Below are positions 1 through 7,724 of a DNA stretch of 64,000 nucleotides, piece by piece. The position numbers were made by a program, and so were the translations under genes. Source of the stretch: Akkermansia muciniphila. Its GTDB lineage: Bacteria; Verrucomicrobiota; Verrucomicrobiia; Verrucomicrobiales; Akkermansiaceae. Each line of letters starts with the position of its first letter. The stretch's first letter is position 1. Where the stretch lies: contig SFDX01000012.1 in assembly GCA_004557455.1 (NCBI GenBank), forward strand, positions 1-64,000, in the 5' to 3' direction. The notes below the pieces were generated by a model that saw only the letters and a program-made list of their open reading frames with translations, was not told where the DNA came from and did no database searches.

Positions 1-5
1 AAGGC

Positions 6-34
6 TTGACACAGACGATAGAAAATGCAACAAT
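6..34 (+). promoter_or_regulatory. Sigma-70 promoter of the beta-lactamase gene
   Basis: TTGACA (6-11), 17-base spacer, AACAAT (29-34). Transcription would start near 41, giving a leader of about 70 bases before the ATG at 111. Confidence 0.5.
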
Positions 35-110
35 ACATTCAGCCCCGTTAGTCTGACCAAGAAAGGACTACTCGGTGTCGAGAAGGGGATACCACCTTAC
101 TTGTAGAAAA

Positions 111-968
111 ATGAAAAATATCTTAATAGGTATAGCGGGACTTCTGCTCGGCGGTTTGGCGTCGGGCAGTGGGGAGGAGCCTTTGCCGAGGACGTATCTT
201 GCGGAACAGCCGGCTCGCGTGGGGGTGGCTCTGCTGGAGAATGGGCAACTGCACACGCTGGGCGAGGGGGAGTTCCCGCTGATGAGCGTGGTCAAGTTGC
301 ACCAGGCCTGTTATGTGTTGCACCGCATGGCGGAGCTGGGCCTTCGCCCGGAGGATACGGTTCTCATCCACTACAGCGAGCTGCGACAGGATACCTACAG
401 CCCGATGTTACAGAAGCATCGGGATTCCGTCTTCCGTTTGTCGCTTCGGGAGCTGCTGACCTATTCTCTGCAGCTCAGCGATAACAATGCGTGCGATATC
501 CTTTTCCGCCATTTCGGAGGTCCTGCCGAGCTGCAACGTTATATGCAAAGCCTCGGCATCGATTGCAAGATAGGTGCCACAGAGGCGGAGATGCACGACA
601 CCCCGGCGCGTATAAACGACAACCGCAGCACTCCGAGTTCAACAGCGCGGCTGCTGGCTCTGATATCGGAGCACCGCTTGGGGCTGCCGCCCGCCTATGC
701 TGTCCTGCTCGATGAGCTGTTATCCGGCTGCCGAACCGGCACCGCCCGCATTGCCGCAGGCCTCCCCCCGGGCGCAACCCTGCTCCACAAAACAGGCACC
801 GGCCCCTGCACCCCGACCCATACCTGCGGCGTCAACGATGCGGCCTACATCATCCTCCCGAACGGCCGCCGCTACATCCTCGTCATATTCTGCGCCTCCT
901 CCTCCCTCCCCCTCCCCCAAACCGAAGCAATCTTGGCCGAAATCTCCGCCCGCATTGCCGCAGAATAA
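111..968 (+). CDS. Class A serine beta-lactamase
   Basis: Periplasmic hydrolase of beta-lactam rings. The 285-residue length fits the family. A hydrophobic stretch at residues 4-19 followed by small residues looks like a signal peptide. Active-site motifs come in order: SVVK with Ser59 and Lys62, SDN at 123-125, acidic residues Glu158/Glu160 where the general base is expected, and KTG at 227-229. The contexts look closer to the CfxA/PER-like branch than to TEM, judged by eye. I prefer the ATG at 111 because the signal peptide starts there and the upstream is A-rich. A GTG at 75 preceded by AAAGGA would add 12 residues. The gene has its own promoter and terminator and no ampR-like regulator beside it. 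Confidence 0.88.
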   Translation: MKNILIGIAGLLLGGLASGSGEEPLPRTYLAEQPARVGVALLENGQLHTLGEGEFPLMSVVKLHQACYVLHRMAELGLRPEDTVLIHYSELRQDTYSPMLQKHRDSVFRLSLRELLTYSLQLSDNNACDILFRHFGGPAELQRYMQSLGIDCKIGATEAEMHDTPARINDNRSTPSSTARLLALISEHRLGLPPAYAVLLDELLSGCRTGTARIAAGLPPGATLLHKTGTGPCTPTHTCGVNDAAYIILPNGRRYILVIFCASSSLPLPQTEAILAEISARIAAE

Positions 969-1005
969 CAGATTCCACCTTCCGGCCATACCGCCGCCTC
1001 TCCCC

Positions 1006-1039
1006 CCACCGCCTGCGGTGATGGAGGGCGGTGGCTTTT
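1006..1039 (+). terminator. Terminator of the beta-lactamase gene
   Basis: Inverted repeat CCACCGCC (1006-1013) and GGCGGTGG (1027-1034) followed by CTTTT. Confidence 0.6.
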
Positions 1040-1220
1040 CGGACTGATTGTACATACAGCATTTGCAATGCTGTAGTCAAGTCAAAAATTCGTTTTTCCT
1101 GTATGCAGAGCCAACGTTTGCATCATCGCACAAGAGGACCTGTTTCGGCAGTGACTGTGGTGCAGGGGCGCGTTGGGTAGCGGAGGGGCGTTCTTTCTTC
1201 CGGTAAGGGGAAGACAGTTT

Positions 1221-1253
1221 CCCCCGTGCCCGGGGGAATGCGGGACACGGGGG
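1221..1253 (-). terminator. Possible terminator hairpin of the 5011-1263 operon
   Basis: CCCCCGTG (1221-1228) pairs with CACGGGGG (1246-1253) about 10 bases past the stop of the minus-strand gene. There is no T-run, so it may only be a 3' stabilising stem. Confidence 0.35.
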
Positions 1254-1262
1254 AGGGATGAA

Positions 1263-2540
1263 TCAGTTGACTTTCTTCACCTCGATACGGCCGAAGGAGT
1301 TATCATTCGGTTGCATGTCGAAGGTGCAGTACAGTTCGGGATTCTTGAGGGGGGAGGTCACCTTGAGGATGTAGACGTTGTTCTCCTTTTTGTGGCCGGA
1401 GAAGCCGCGGTGCTCATCCTTGTCCACCGACTTGCCACCGTCACGCAGCTCAACGGAGCGAATGACGAGCCCCTTGGACCCACCGTTGAACCAGAAGCCG
1501 ACTGTGTAGGTACCGGGGGCAGTGATGGGGATTGCGCCGAGCACCTTCACGGGCTCACCGGCCTTGGGGATGCAGGTGGGCTTCCAGCCACCGACCAAAG
1601 TGAGGTCCGGGCCCCACACCACAGGTGCAATGTCCGCCGAGCGGCCGAGGGTTGACTTCGGGTCCAGAGCCTTCATCTTCTGCGCCAGCTCCTTGATGCG
1701 GGCCAAGCTCTCCGGGGTGTTCTTACCCTGCCGATGCAACAGACCGATGGCGAGCGCATAGAAATGCTGCTTCTGGAAAGTGTTATAGCCCGGCCCGGTG
1801 GCCAGTTTCTCCAACTCCGCGATGAACTCGAGAGGTTTCTGGCGGTTATTCTCCGCATAGCCGCTCGTATCATGCGAAAGCATGGTCACATAGCCGGACT
1901 TGTTTTCCGGGTCAGCCTTCTTCACCAGGTCCTTCACGTTCTCCGGCCAGTGCATGCAGGAACCACTCTTGATGAGCGAAGCCGGGCGCGCAATCTCGCA
2001 GGCCTCACCCAGCAGGCGAGCCTTCTCCACGCCCTCCGCCTTGGCAGCCTTCGCCAACAGCGGCTCCACCTTCGCGTGGGTAGCCGTGAACTCGTTGATC
2101 ACCTTAGCCACCTCCGCAGGCTTGGCATCGTACATCACATCCCCCCATACGGACGCCCAACGTGAGCCGTCCTTACGGCACAGATAGATGGCGGGGTAAG
2201 AAAGCGAAGGGAACTGCTCCGACTCCGGAACACGGATGGAACCGGGCTTCTTGGGATCGCCCAGCTGCTCCTGGATGATGGGCCCCATGTCCTTGGCCTC
2301 GTACACCGGGAACATGATGCAAACGCGGTCGCCGAGTGCTTTCTGCACCTCCGGGGAAGCCAACAAAGCCTCCGCCTGCTTCTTACTCTTTTTATCCCAA
2401 TCTGCTGCATAGGCAAACAGGGCATAGCCGCTGTCCTTCACGATCTTCTGACCGGATGCCAAGTCAGTCGCCTTCTGCACGGCAAAGAGAGGGGCCGCCA
2501 GCATACCGGCTGCGGCGATAGTTGTGAGAATCTTATTCAT
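1263..2540 (-). CDS. Secreted protein, possibly thioredoxin-fold, function unknown
   Basis: A 425-residue protein with a clear signal peptide (Met-Asn-Lys start, hydrophobic core to about residue 19, cleavage after LFA). Residues about 35-130 read like a thioredoxin-type fold (YALFAYAADWD, then a FPVYEAKD strand and a cis-Pro-like SYPAIYL segment), but there is no CxxC, so it would not be a redox enzyme. The last 130 residues are rich in beta strands (GTYTVGFWFNGG and following). The ATG at 2540 is chosen over one 9 bases upstream because the signal peptide begins there. It starts 38 bases after the stop of the 810-residue gene and is probably its operon partner. The fold is a guess; secretion is well supported. 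Confidence 0.7.
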   Translation of the reverse strand: MNKILTTIAAAGMLAAPLFAVQKATDLASGQKIVKDSGYALFAYAADWDKKSKKQAEALLASPEVQKALGDRVCIMFPVYEAKDMGPIIQEQLGDPKKPGSIRVPESEQFPSLSYPAIYLCRKDGSRWASVWGDVMYDAKPAEVAKVINEFTATHAKVEPLLAKAAKAEGVEKARLLGEACEIARPASLIKSGSCMHWPENVKDLVKKADPENKSGYVTMLSHDTSGYAENNRQKPLEFIAELEKLATGPGYNTFQKQHFYALAIGLLHRQGKNTPESLARIKELAQKMKALDPKSTLGRSADIAPVVWGPDLTLVGGWKPTCIPKAGEPVKVLGAIPITAPGTYTVGFWFNGGSKGLVIRSVELRDGGKSVDKDEHRGFSGHKKENNVYILKVTSPLKNPELYCTFDMQPNDNSFGRIEVKKVN

Positions 2541-2578
2541 GGAATGCAATAGTGTTTTGCTGTGAATGAAATGTTGCT

Positions 2579-5011
2579 TCAGGAAGCCTGCTCACCGTAC
2601 ACCATGATGGCGCGCAGATGCAGGAAATCGCCCTTCTTGTTGCTGATGATGCGGATGTACTTAGCCTGCGGCCGGAGGGCACTGATATCCAAGTGCATCG
2701 TGCAATTCTTGATGGGGCTCAGCTTACCCACCTCCTTCCAGTCATCATCCTTACCGGTCTCGGACACCTGCACAGAGAGATCGCGCAGGCGATCGTGGTT
2801 ACCCGTGGTGGCCACAGCCTGAATACCGGTGATGAACCCCGTGCGCGGCAGCTCCACGGCGCACCAAGAAGAGACATCCGCCTGCTTGCCCGTGTGGAAC
2901 GAGCCACCCACACGCGGATTCAGCAAGCCGGGGTGCTCGCACACCTTATCCCACTGGCTGGTCGAGGAAGCGAAGAAAAGACCGCCCTGCGAGAGCAGCT
3001 TACCGGGCAACGGATCCACCTTCGGCAGACCGACCGGCTTCTTGTACTTCTCCGAGAGATTGCGCGCCAAGTTGCAGAAAGCCTCGCGATCCCGCATCTG
3101 CTCTGCCCCGGCCAAGGCCTGGCCGATGATGGCATCCCGCGTATCCGGGCTGGCATCACCGCTGTTGCCGATGGCCTTCACCATGGCATCCATCATCTTC
3201 TTCTGCAGCTCGGCATCACCGTCCGCCAACTTGGAATTACCCCAAGCCAGAATGACAGGGGCATATTTTTCATTCCGCAGCACAGCCCCGAGCGTCTCAC
3301 GGTACAAACGCACCAGCACATCACTGTCCGGCTTGTTACCCTTCTTGAAGGCACCCACCTGGGCATCGCAGAACTGCTCAATGCGCCAACGCTCCGGCCC
3401 GAAGTCAGTCACCTTCTTCCAGAAGAGGTTATACGCCTTCATCACCTCGTCCTGACTCATACCGCTCTTCACCATGGTGGGGTAAACCCAGCGGCTGAGC
3501 AGTTCGGCGGCAAGCTCCGGGTAAACAGGCGTGAGGCCATTGCAGACCATCTTGTTGAGCTCGCTCCAGGCCGCCTTATCCCCGGGAGCCGTAGCCGTCA
3601 AATACTCGGCATAAGCGCGCCAAATACCGAAGTGCAGCGGCTGGGCCTTCAAGGCCTCGCGATACAGCTTGCGAGCCTTGGAGGCATCCTTGTTTTCTGC
3701 CGCAGCCCCGGCCAAGGTACGCAAGGCATGGGCCAACGCAGTGGCATTCTTCTGCTCGGGGGAATAGACATCCGTGGCATCATGCAGCGAGGCGAACACA
3801 TGCACCTCGCGCCAAGGCTGCCAGTGCAGACCGCGCTGCCAGGACACCGAATAACCGGGAGTCCACTTACCGTTCACCAGCACCACGAAAGCGCAGTGCC
3901 CCGGCTCGCCCGCCGTGAGAGCGGGAATGCCGTTGGCCAAGGCACCGAAAGCCCCGAAATGCGACAGGCTGCCGCACACGCCGCCCACCTCGTAGGTGAA
4001 CTTGGCAGAGTTATCGGTATACATACCCGTGTAGGGCTCATTGTAACCGGGCCCCTGCACCGTCTCGCCGTAGGGATTATATGTTTTGTAACCGCAGCGC
4101 CATTGGCAACCGCAGTAGCGACCGGCAGGCATGTGCGCGTTGCGCTGCAACCACTCCAAGCTCGGCAGCTCGCCGAACCCGTTATCCCCCTTGCACCCGC
4201 ACACCATGCGGCGCTGCCAGAAGGGAATCTTGTCGAAGATGAGGTTCAGGCGGTCATCATGCCAACTGCGGATGTAGAAATCGGCACGGATCACGGCCTT
4301 GTCCGCATTCCACTTACTCTTGACGAACTCGATGGCCGTGGCGGTCGCGATGTCGCGCTCCATCACATCGTAGGGCAGATTGGGCGCGGCCTCCCTGCGG
4401 ATTTTCTGCAGCAGGGCAAAGACCGCACCGGGGCGGGAAAGATCGCCGCTGTTCACGATGTTCTCCAGCCAATCCAGGTTGCTGCACACCATGTTCATCA
4501 GCTCCAGCGTCTTGGGGTCCTTGGCAGCATCCGCCAAGGTGTTCACCTCATCAAGGATAGCCTGCTGCACACCGCGGCGCTTCTCGAATTCCACCGCACG
4601 CGTCTTCTTATCCGCCTCGCTCAGCTTAGCGAACTCCTCGTTGATCTTCTTCAGCTCGGCCTCCGCCTTGGCACGCGTCGGGGCCACCTGCTCTGCCACC
4701 GGCTTGTCCGCCAGCAGCAGCGCGCGCTGCGCCAACATCAGCCGATTGGCCGGCTCCGCGAGGAAAGCCTTGACCTTCTCCGGAGTCGGTTCCGGCAAAG
4801 CCGTCGCCAGCGCAGCATCCAGCTTGCTCGCCACAGCCTCCGGCTTCGTCCAATCCTCCGACGTCGCAGCTATGTACGAGCCCGGCATCGTCTTCTTCTC
4901 GACGTTCTTGGCAGACTTGCCCGGCGCACTATCCGCACGCTTGCACGAGTACGTGCCCCCCCCCGCCACAAGCAGGGCCAGCGCCATCACCATAAGTGTA
5001 CTTCTGTTCAT
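2579..5011 (-). CDS. Secreted or lipoprotein with transglutaminase-like core and discoidin-like C-terminus
   Basis: An 810-residue exported protein. The N-terminus is hydrophobic and ends in a Cys at residue 23 (GTYSC), a poor but possible lipobox. Residues about 85-160 look helical or coiled. A Cys-rich segment (Cys271, 273, 300, 302, 306) could bind metal or form disulfides. Next comes a Cys/His pair in a papain/transglutaminase-like setting: GGVCGSLSHFGA (Cys346) and GEPGHCAF (His372). Helical repeats fill the middle, and residues about 690-805 resemble an F5/8 type C (discoidin) sandwich ending in RAIMVYG. The motif order suggests a surface enzyme acting on protein or peptide amides; this is inference. 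It is the first gene of a two-gene operon with its own promoter. Confidence 0.68.
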   Translation of the reverse strand: MNRSTLMVMALALLVAGGGTYSCKRADSAPGKSAKNVEKKTMPGSYIAATSEDWTKPEAVASKLDAALATALPEPTPEKVKAFLAEPANRLMLAQRALLLADKPVAEQVAPTRAKAEAELKKINEEFAKLSEADKKTRAVEFEKRRGVQQAILDEVNTLADAAKDPKTLELMNMVCSNLDWLENIVNSGDLSRPGAVFALLQKIRREAAPNLPYDVMERDIATATAIEFVKSKWNADKAVIRADFYIRSWHDDRLNLIFDKIPFWQRRMVCGCKGDNGFGELPSLEWLQRNAHMPAGRYCGCQWRCGYKTYNPYGETVQGPGYNEPYTGMYTDNSAKFTYEVGGVCGSLSHFGAFGALANGIPALTAGEPGHCAFVVLVNGKWTPGYSVSWQRGLHWQPWREVHVFASLHDATDVYSPEQKNATALAHALRTLAGAAAENKDASKARKLYREALKAQPLHFGIWRAYAEYLTATAPGDKAAWSELNKMVCNGLTPVYPELAAELLSRWVYPTMVKSGMSQDEVMKAYNLFWKKVTDFGPERWRIEQFCDAQVGAFKKGNKPDSDVLVRLYRETLGAVLRNEKYAPVILAWGNSKLADGDAELQKKMMDAMVKAIGNSGDASPDTRDAIIGQALAGAEQMRDREAFCNLARNLSEKYKKPVGLPKVDPLPGKLLSQGGLFFASSTSQWDKVCEHPGLLNPRVGGSFHTGKQADVSSWCAVELPRTGFITGIQAVATTGNHDRLRDLSVQVSETGKDDDWKEVGKLSPIKNCTMHLDISALRPQAKYIRIISNKKGDFLHLRAIMVYGEQAS

Positions 5012-5041
5012 GAGCCTTGTGTAGTTCGTCCTACTCTCCCC

Positions 5042-5069
5042 ATTCTACCATTTCTGCCCGCCGCGTCAA
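5042..5069 (-). promoter_or_regulatory. Sigma-70 promoter of the 5011-1263 operon
   Basis: On the minus strand TTGACG (5069-5064), 16-base spacer, TAGAAT (5047-5042) with TGG just before the -10. The -10 ends 30 bases before the ATG, so this mRNA has a short leader. Confidence 0.6.
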
Positions 5070-5142
5070 GCAAAAAAACAGTACAATTCCCCCGCAGGGC
5101 ACCCGACCGGGGCAATTCGCGGCGGAATGGCAGGATTGGGGC

Positions 5143-5171
5143 TTGAGTCGCAGAGCGGAGTGTGGTAGGAT
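5143..5171 (+). promoter_or_regulatory. Leaderless promoter of panC
   Basis: TTGAGT (5143-5148), 17-base spacer ending in TGG, TAGGAT (5166-5171). Only 6 bases separate the -10 from the ATG, so the transcript should begin at or beside the start codon. Confidence 0.65.
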
Positions 5172-5177
5172 GAGGCC

Positions 5178-6026
5178 ATGCAAGTTGTATATGACAAGGC
5201 AGAATTGCGCTCCGTGTTGGCCGGAGTGGCGGGAAAGCGTCGGGTACTGGTACCCACGATGGGTGCGCTGCATGAGGGCCACGCTACGCTGCTGCGGCAG
5301 GCCCGGGAACTGGCCGGCCCGGAGGGCGTGGTGGTGGCATCGGTCTTTCTGAACCCGGTGCAATTCAACAATGCGGGGGATCTGGCGAGTTATCCGAGAA
5401 CGCCGGAGGAGGATGCAGAGCTCTGCCGCGCCTGCGGGGTGGACGTCGTCTTTATGCCGACCCCCGAGGTGATGTACTGCGCAGACCGCTCCATGGTGGT
5501 GGAGGAGACGCACCTCTCCACCGTACTGTGCGGCGCCAGACGACCCGGGCATTTTGCCGGAGTGTGCCTTGTGGTGGATAAATTATTCAACCTAGTACAG
5601 CCCACGGACGCGATTTTCGGCAAAAAAGACTACCAGCAACTGGCCATTCTGCGCCGCATGGTGCGGGATCTGGATATACCCGTTGTGCTGCACGGCGCGG
5701 AAATCGTCCGCGGCGAGGACGGCTTGGCCCTCTCCAGCCGCAACGCCCTGCTGACACCGGAGCACCGCGCCGCAGCACCGGCCATTCGCCGCGCCCTAGT
5801 GGCGGCCAAGTCTGCGTACGAGGCCGGTGAAGACCCGGCCAAGGTGTGCGCAGATGTACGCGCCGCCCTGGAGTCCATACCCGGTGTAGAGGTGGATTAC
5901 ATCGAAGCGACGGACGCGGAGACCCTCCACGAGATAACGGATACGAAACGCCTTGTTCTGTTGGCTGTCGCCGCTTGGTTCGGCAAAGTCCGACTCATTG
6001 ACAACATCGAAATGCAGCGCATATGA
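5178..6026 (+). CDS. panC: Pantothenate synthetase
   Basis: Condenses D-pantoate and beta-alanine with ATP to make pantothenate, the last step of vitamin B5 synthesis before CoA. The 282 residues match the family length. Visible signatures are the HIGH-like PTMGALHEGH near residue 26, the pantoate-binding FLNPVQFN, the FGKKDYQQL block near 150 and the SSRNALL segment near 180. The start follows the leaderless promoter by 6 bases. The gene overlaps the next ABC ATPase gene by 4 bases (ATGA). No panB or panD is seen in the window. Confidence 0.95.
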   Translation: MQVVYDKAELRSVLAGVAGKRRVLVPTMGALHEGHATLLRQARELAGPEGVVVASVFLNPVQFNNAGDLASYPRTPEEDAELCRACGVDVVFMPTPEVMYCADRSMVVEETHLSTVLCGARRPGHFAGVCLVVDKLFNLVQPTDAIFGKKDYQQLAILRRMVRDLDIPVVLHGAEIVRGEDGLALSSRNALLTPEHRAAAPAIRRALVAAKSAYEAGEDPAKVCADVRAALESIPGVEVDYIEATDAETLHEITDTKRLVLLAVAAWFGKVRLIDNIEMQRI

Positions 6027-6682
6027 TACACGCGGAAGACTTGCATTGTGCCTACACCATCGGCAAGGAGCGAGTCGAGGTTCTGCACGGACTGAACCTC
6101 CACATCGAGCGCGGGCACCGCGTGTTCCTCTGCGGCCCCAGCGGCGCGGGTAAGACCACGCTGATGTATACCCTGGCCGGGCTGGAGAAGCCGCAGCAGG
6201 GCAAAGTGCTCATTGACGGGCAGGATATTTACGCCATGAGTCTGACCGAGCGCAGCCGCTTCCGCAACCGCTACATGGGCTTCATCTTCCAGAATTATAT
6301 GCTCATGCCGGAGCTGACGGCACTGGAAAACGCCTCCCTGGCGACCGCGATTGCAGGCAAAGAAGCCACGGAGCGTGTTCAGGGCCTGCTGGAGCGCGTG
6401 GGCTTGGGGCACCGCCTGAACCACCTGCCCGGTGAGCTCTCCGGCGGCGAGCAACAGCGCGTGGCCATCGCCCGAGCACTGGCGAATGACCCCCCGATTA
6501 TTTTTGCAGACGAGCCGACCGGCAATCTCGATTCCCGCAACGGACGCCAGATTCTGGACCTCCTGTTCGGGTTGGCCGAAGAAGGCGGCAAGACACTGGT
6601 GATTGTGACCCACGACAGCGGCATTGCCGCCATGGGTGACAGAGTCTTCACCATCCGCGACGGCGTCGTGGCGGAGTCCTGA
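6023..6682 (+). CDS. ABC transporter ATPase, LolD/MacB type
   Basis: A 219-residue ATP-binding subunit. Walker A is GPSGAGKTT near residue 39, the Q-loop is FQNY, the signature is LSGGEQQR near 139, Walker B is IIFADEPT and the H-loop is VTHD. The sequence around FADEPTGNLD is typical of the LolD/MacB/FtsE group, which releases lipoproteins or drives mechanotransmission rather than import. No membrane subunit lies next to it, so the partner must be elsewhere. It shares the panC mRNA through a 4-base overlap. LolD is the likeliest role but is not proven by context. Confidence 0.85.
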   Translation: MIHAEDLHCAYTIGKERVEVLHGLNLHIERGHRVFLCGPSGAGKTTLMYTLAGLEKPQQGKVLIDGQDIYAMSLTERSRFRNRYMGFIFQNYMLMPELTALENASLATAIAGKEATERVQGLLERVGLGHRLNHLPGELSGGEQQRVAIARALANDPPIIFADEPTGNLDSRNGRQILDLLFGLAEEGGKTLVIVTHDSGIAAMGDRVFTIRDGVVAES

Positions 6683-6726
6683 CCTGCCCGCATACGCAGA
6701 AAAATGCTGTAGGCCACACAAACGGC

Positions 6727-6754
6727 TTGCAAGCCCCCTCCGGGCGTGTATAAT
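6727..6754 (+). promoter_or_regulatory. Sigma-70 promoter of the 6767 gene
   Basis: TTGCAA (6727-6732), 16-base spacer, TATAAT (6749-6754). The ATG at 6767 follows 12 bases after the -10, giving a leader of about 5 bases. A GTG at 6746 would overlap the -10 and is rejected as a start. Confidence 0.65.
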
Positions 6755-6766
6755 ACAAGCGCGCGC

Positions 6767-7705
6767 ATGCTACGTCTTACCTTAGTCCTTTGCCTCTGCT
6801 TTTCCCTGATGGGATTGGCCTGCGCCGAGCGTTGCCAAGCGGCGGAGCCGACCGAGGAGAAGACGCCCGAACCCATCGGTACCGCGCAGCAGCTCATGCA
6901 GACGATGCTGGACCTGTGGGTCTGCCTCTGCGAGGTACGCGACCGAAAAACGGCCGATCAATCCGCCGAACGCATATCGGAACTGACCCGGCACGCAACG
7001 GAACTGGACGGCCGCCTGAGCACCTATGAGGTTGACTTGGACGACGAGCAGTTGGTAGAGCAAATCGAACTTGTGGGCAGCAACATTGCATCATATATTG
7101 AGATTATCCATGATGAATTCTACGGCATCTGCCGCGCCCGCTGCTACGGCTCCTCCAAACTTCAGGAGGTGTTTCGCCGCATTTCTAAGACCGGCTTATT
7201 TGCCGGGAACGACCTCCCCCCTCTCTCCGGCAATACGGACCCGCTGACCGAACAGGAACAGACCAGGGAGGTACGCAGACTGGGCCGACTCAAGGCCCCG
7301 GACGAGCAGCTACTGAACACCCTGCGCAAGGTAAAGGACCCCGCTACGGCAGAGGCGGCGGTGAAGGCGCTGGAGCTGCTGCCCGCTCGCTACAGAGACT
7401 TACTGCCGGACGAAGAGATGAATGCACGCCTGCTGCTCAGCCCCCCCGGTGCACGGTTGGAAGCCGCCGCCCGCCCCCTCACGCAACTGCTGTGGGGCAT
7501 CCGCAATGAAGTGGTGCGTATAGCAGGCCTGCCCGATTACGACGGCGAAAAGTATAACAACTTCTCCGATGCACTGGATGCCGTCTATTCCGTGCTGGTG
7601 CAGACCCACTGCAACTGGGCGGACGAGGTCTTCGACGCCACCTTCGCCTCCGACCTGAGCGAGGCCCTCGATGCAGGCTCCGGGTCACAATCCCCTTCCC
7701 CATAA
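6767..7705 (+). CDS. Secreted protein of unknown function
   Basis: A 312-residue protein starting MLRLTLVLCL with a hydrophobic core to about residue 18 and a likely signal-peptidase site in ACA. The rest is mostly helical, charged and low in glycine, with four cysteines in the first half (VCLCEVRD, GICRARC). No family is recognised. The ATG at 6767 is set by the promoter position. The gene ends 19 bases before gatB, so the two are probably cotranscribed, but the contents do not suggest a shared function. Confidence 0.65.
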   Translation: MLRLTLVLCLCFSLMGLACAERCQAAEPTEEKTPEPIGTAQQLMQTMLDLWVCLCEVRDRKTADQSAERISELTRHATELDGRLSTYEVDLDDEQLVEQIELVGSNIASYIEIIHDEFYGICRARCYGSSKLQEVFRRISKTGLFAGNDLPPLSGNTDPLTEQEQTREVRRLGRLKAPDEQLLNTLRKVKDPATAEAAVKALELLPARYRDLLPDEEMNARLLLSPPGARLEAAARPLTQLLWGIRNEVVRIAGLPDYDGEKYNNFSDALDAVYSVLVQTHCNWADEVFDATFASDLSEALDAGSGSQSPSP

Positions 7706-7724
7706 CATCAACAGAAAGAAACAC

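Larger units (their letters stand above)
969..1262. other. Non-coding gap between convergent genes
   Basis: It holds the terminator at 1006-1039, a perfect 8-base inverted repeat TACAGCAT/ATGCTGTA with a 5-base loop at 1055-1075, and a GC-rich hairpin at 1221-1253. I see no gene here. Confidence 0.5.

Noticed and set aside
75-110. GTG at 75 with AAAGGA upstream as the beta-lactamase start
   Set aside because: Shine-Dalgarno sequences are not used elsewhere in the window, and the ATG at 111 gives a normal signal peptide and family length. Not fully excluded.
1055-1075. Palindrome TACAGCAT-N5-ATGCTGTA
   Set aside because: It lies in a gap between convergent genes with no promoter beside it, so an operator role cannot be supported.
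2618-5146. A very long open frame opposite the 810-residue secreted protein
   Set aside because: It is rich in His, Arg, Leu and Gln, has no domain, and arises from GC-biased third positions on the other strand. The minus-strand frame has a signal peptide and motifs.
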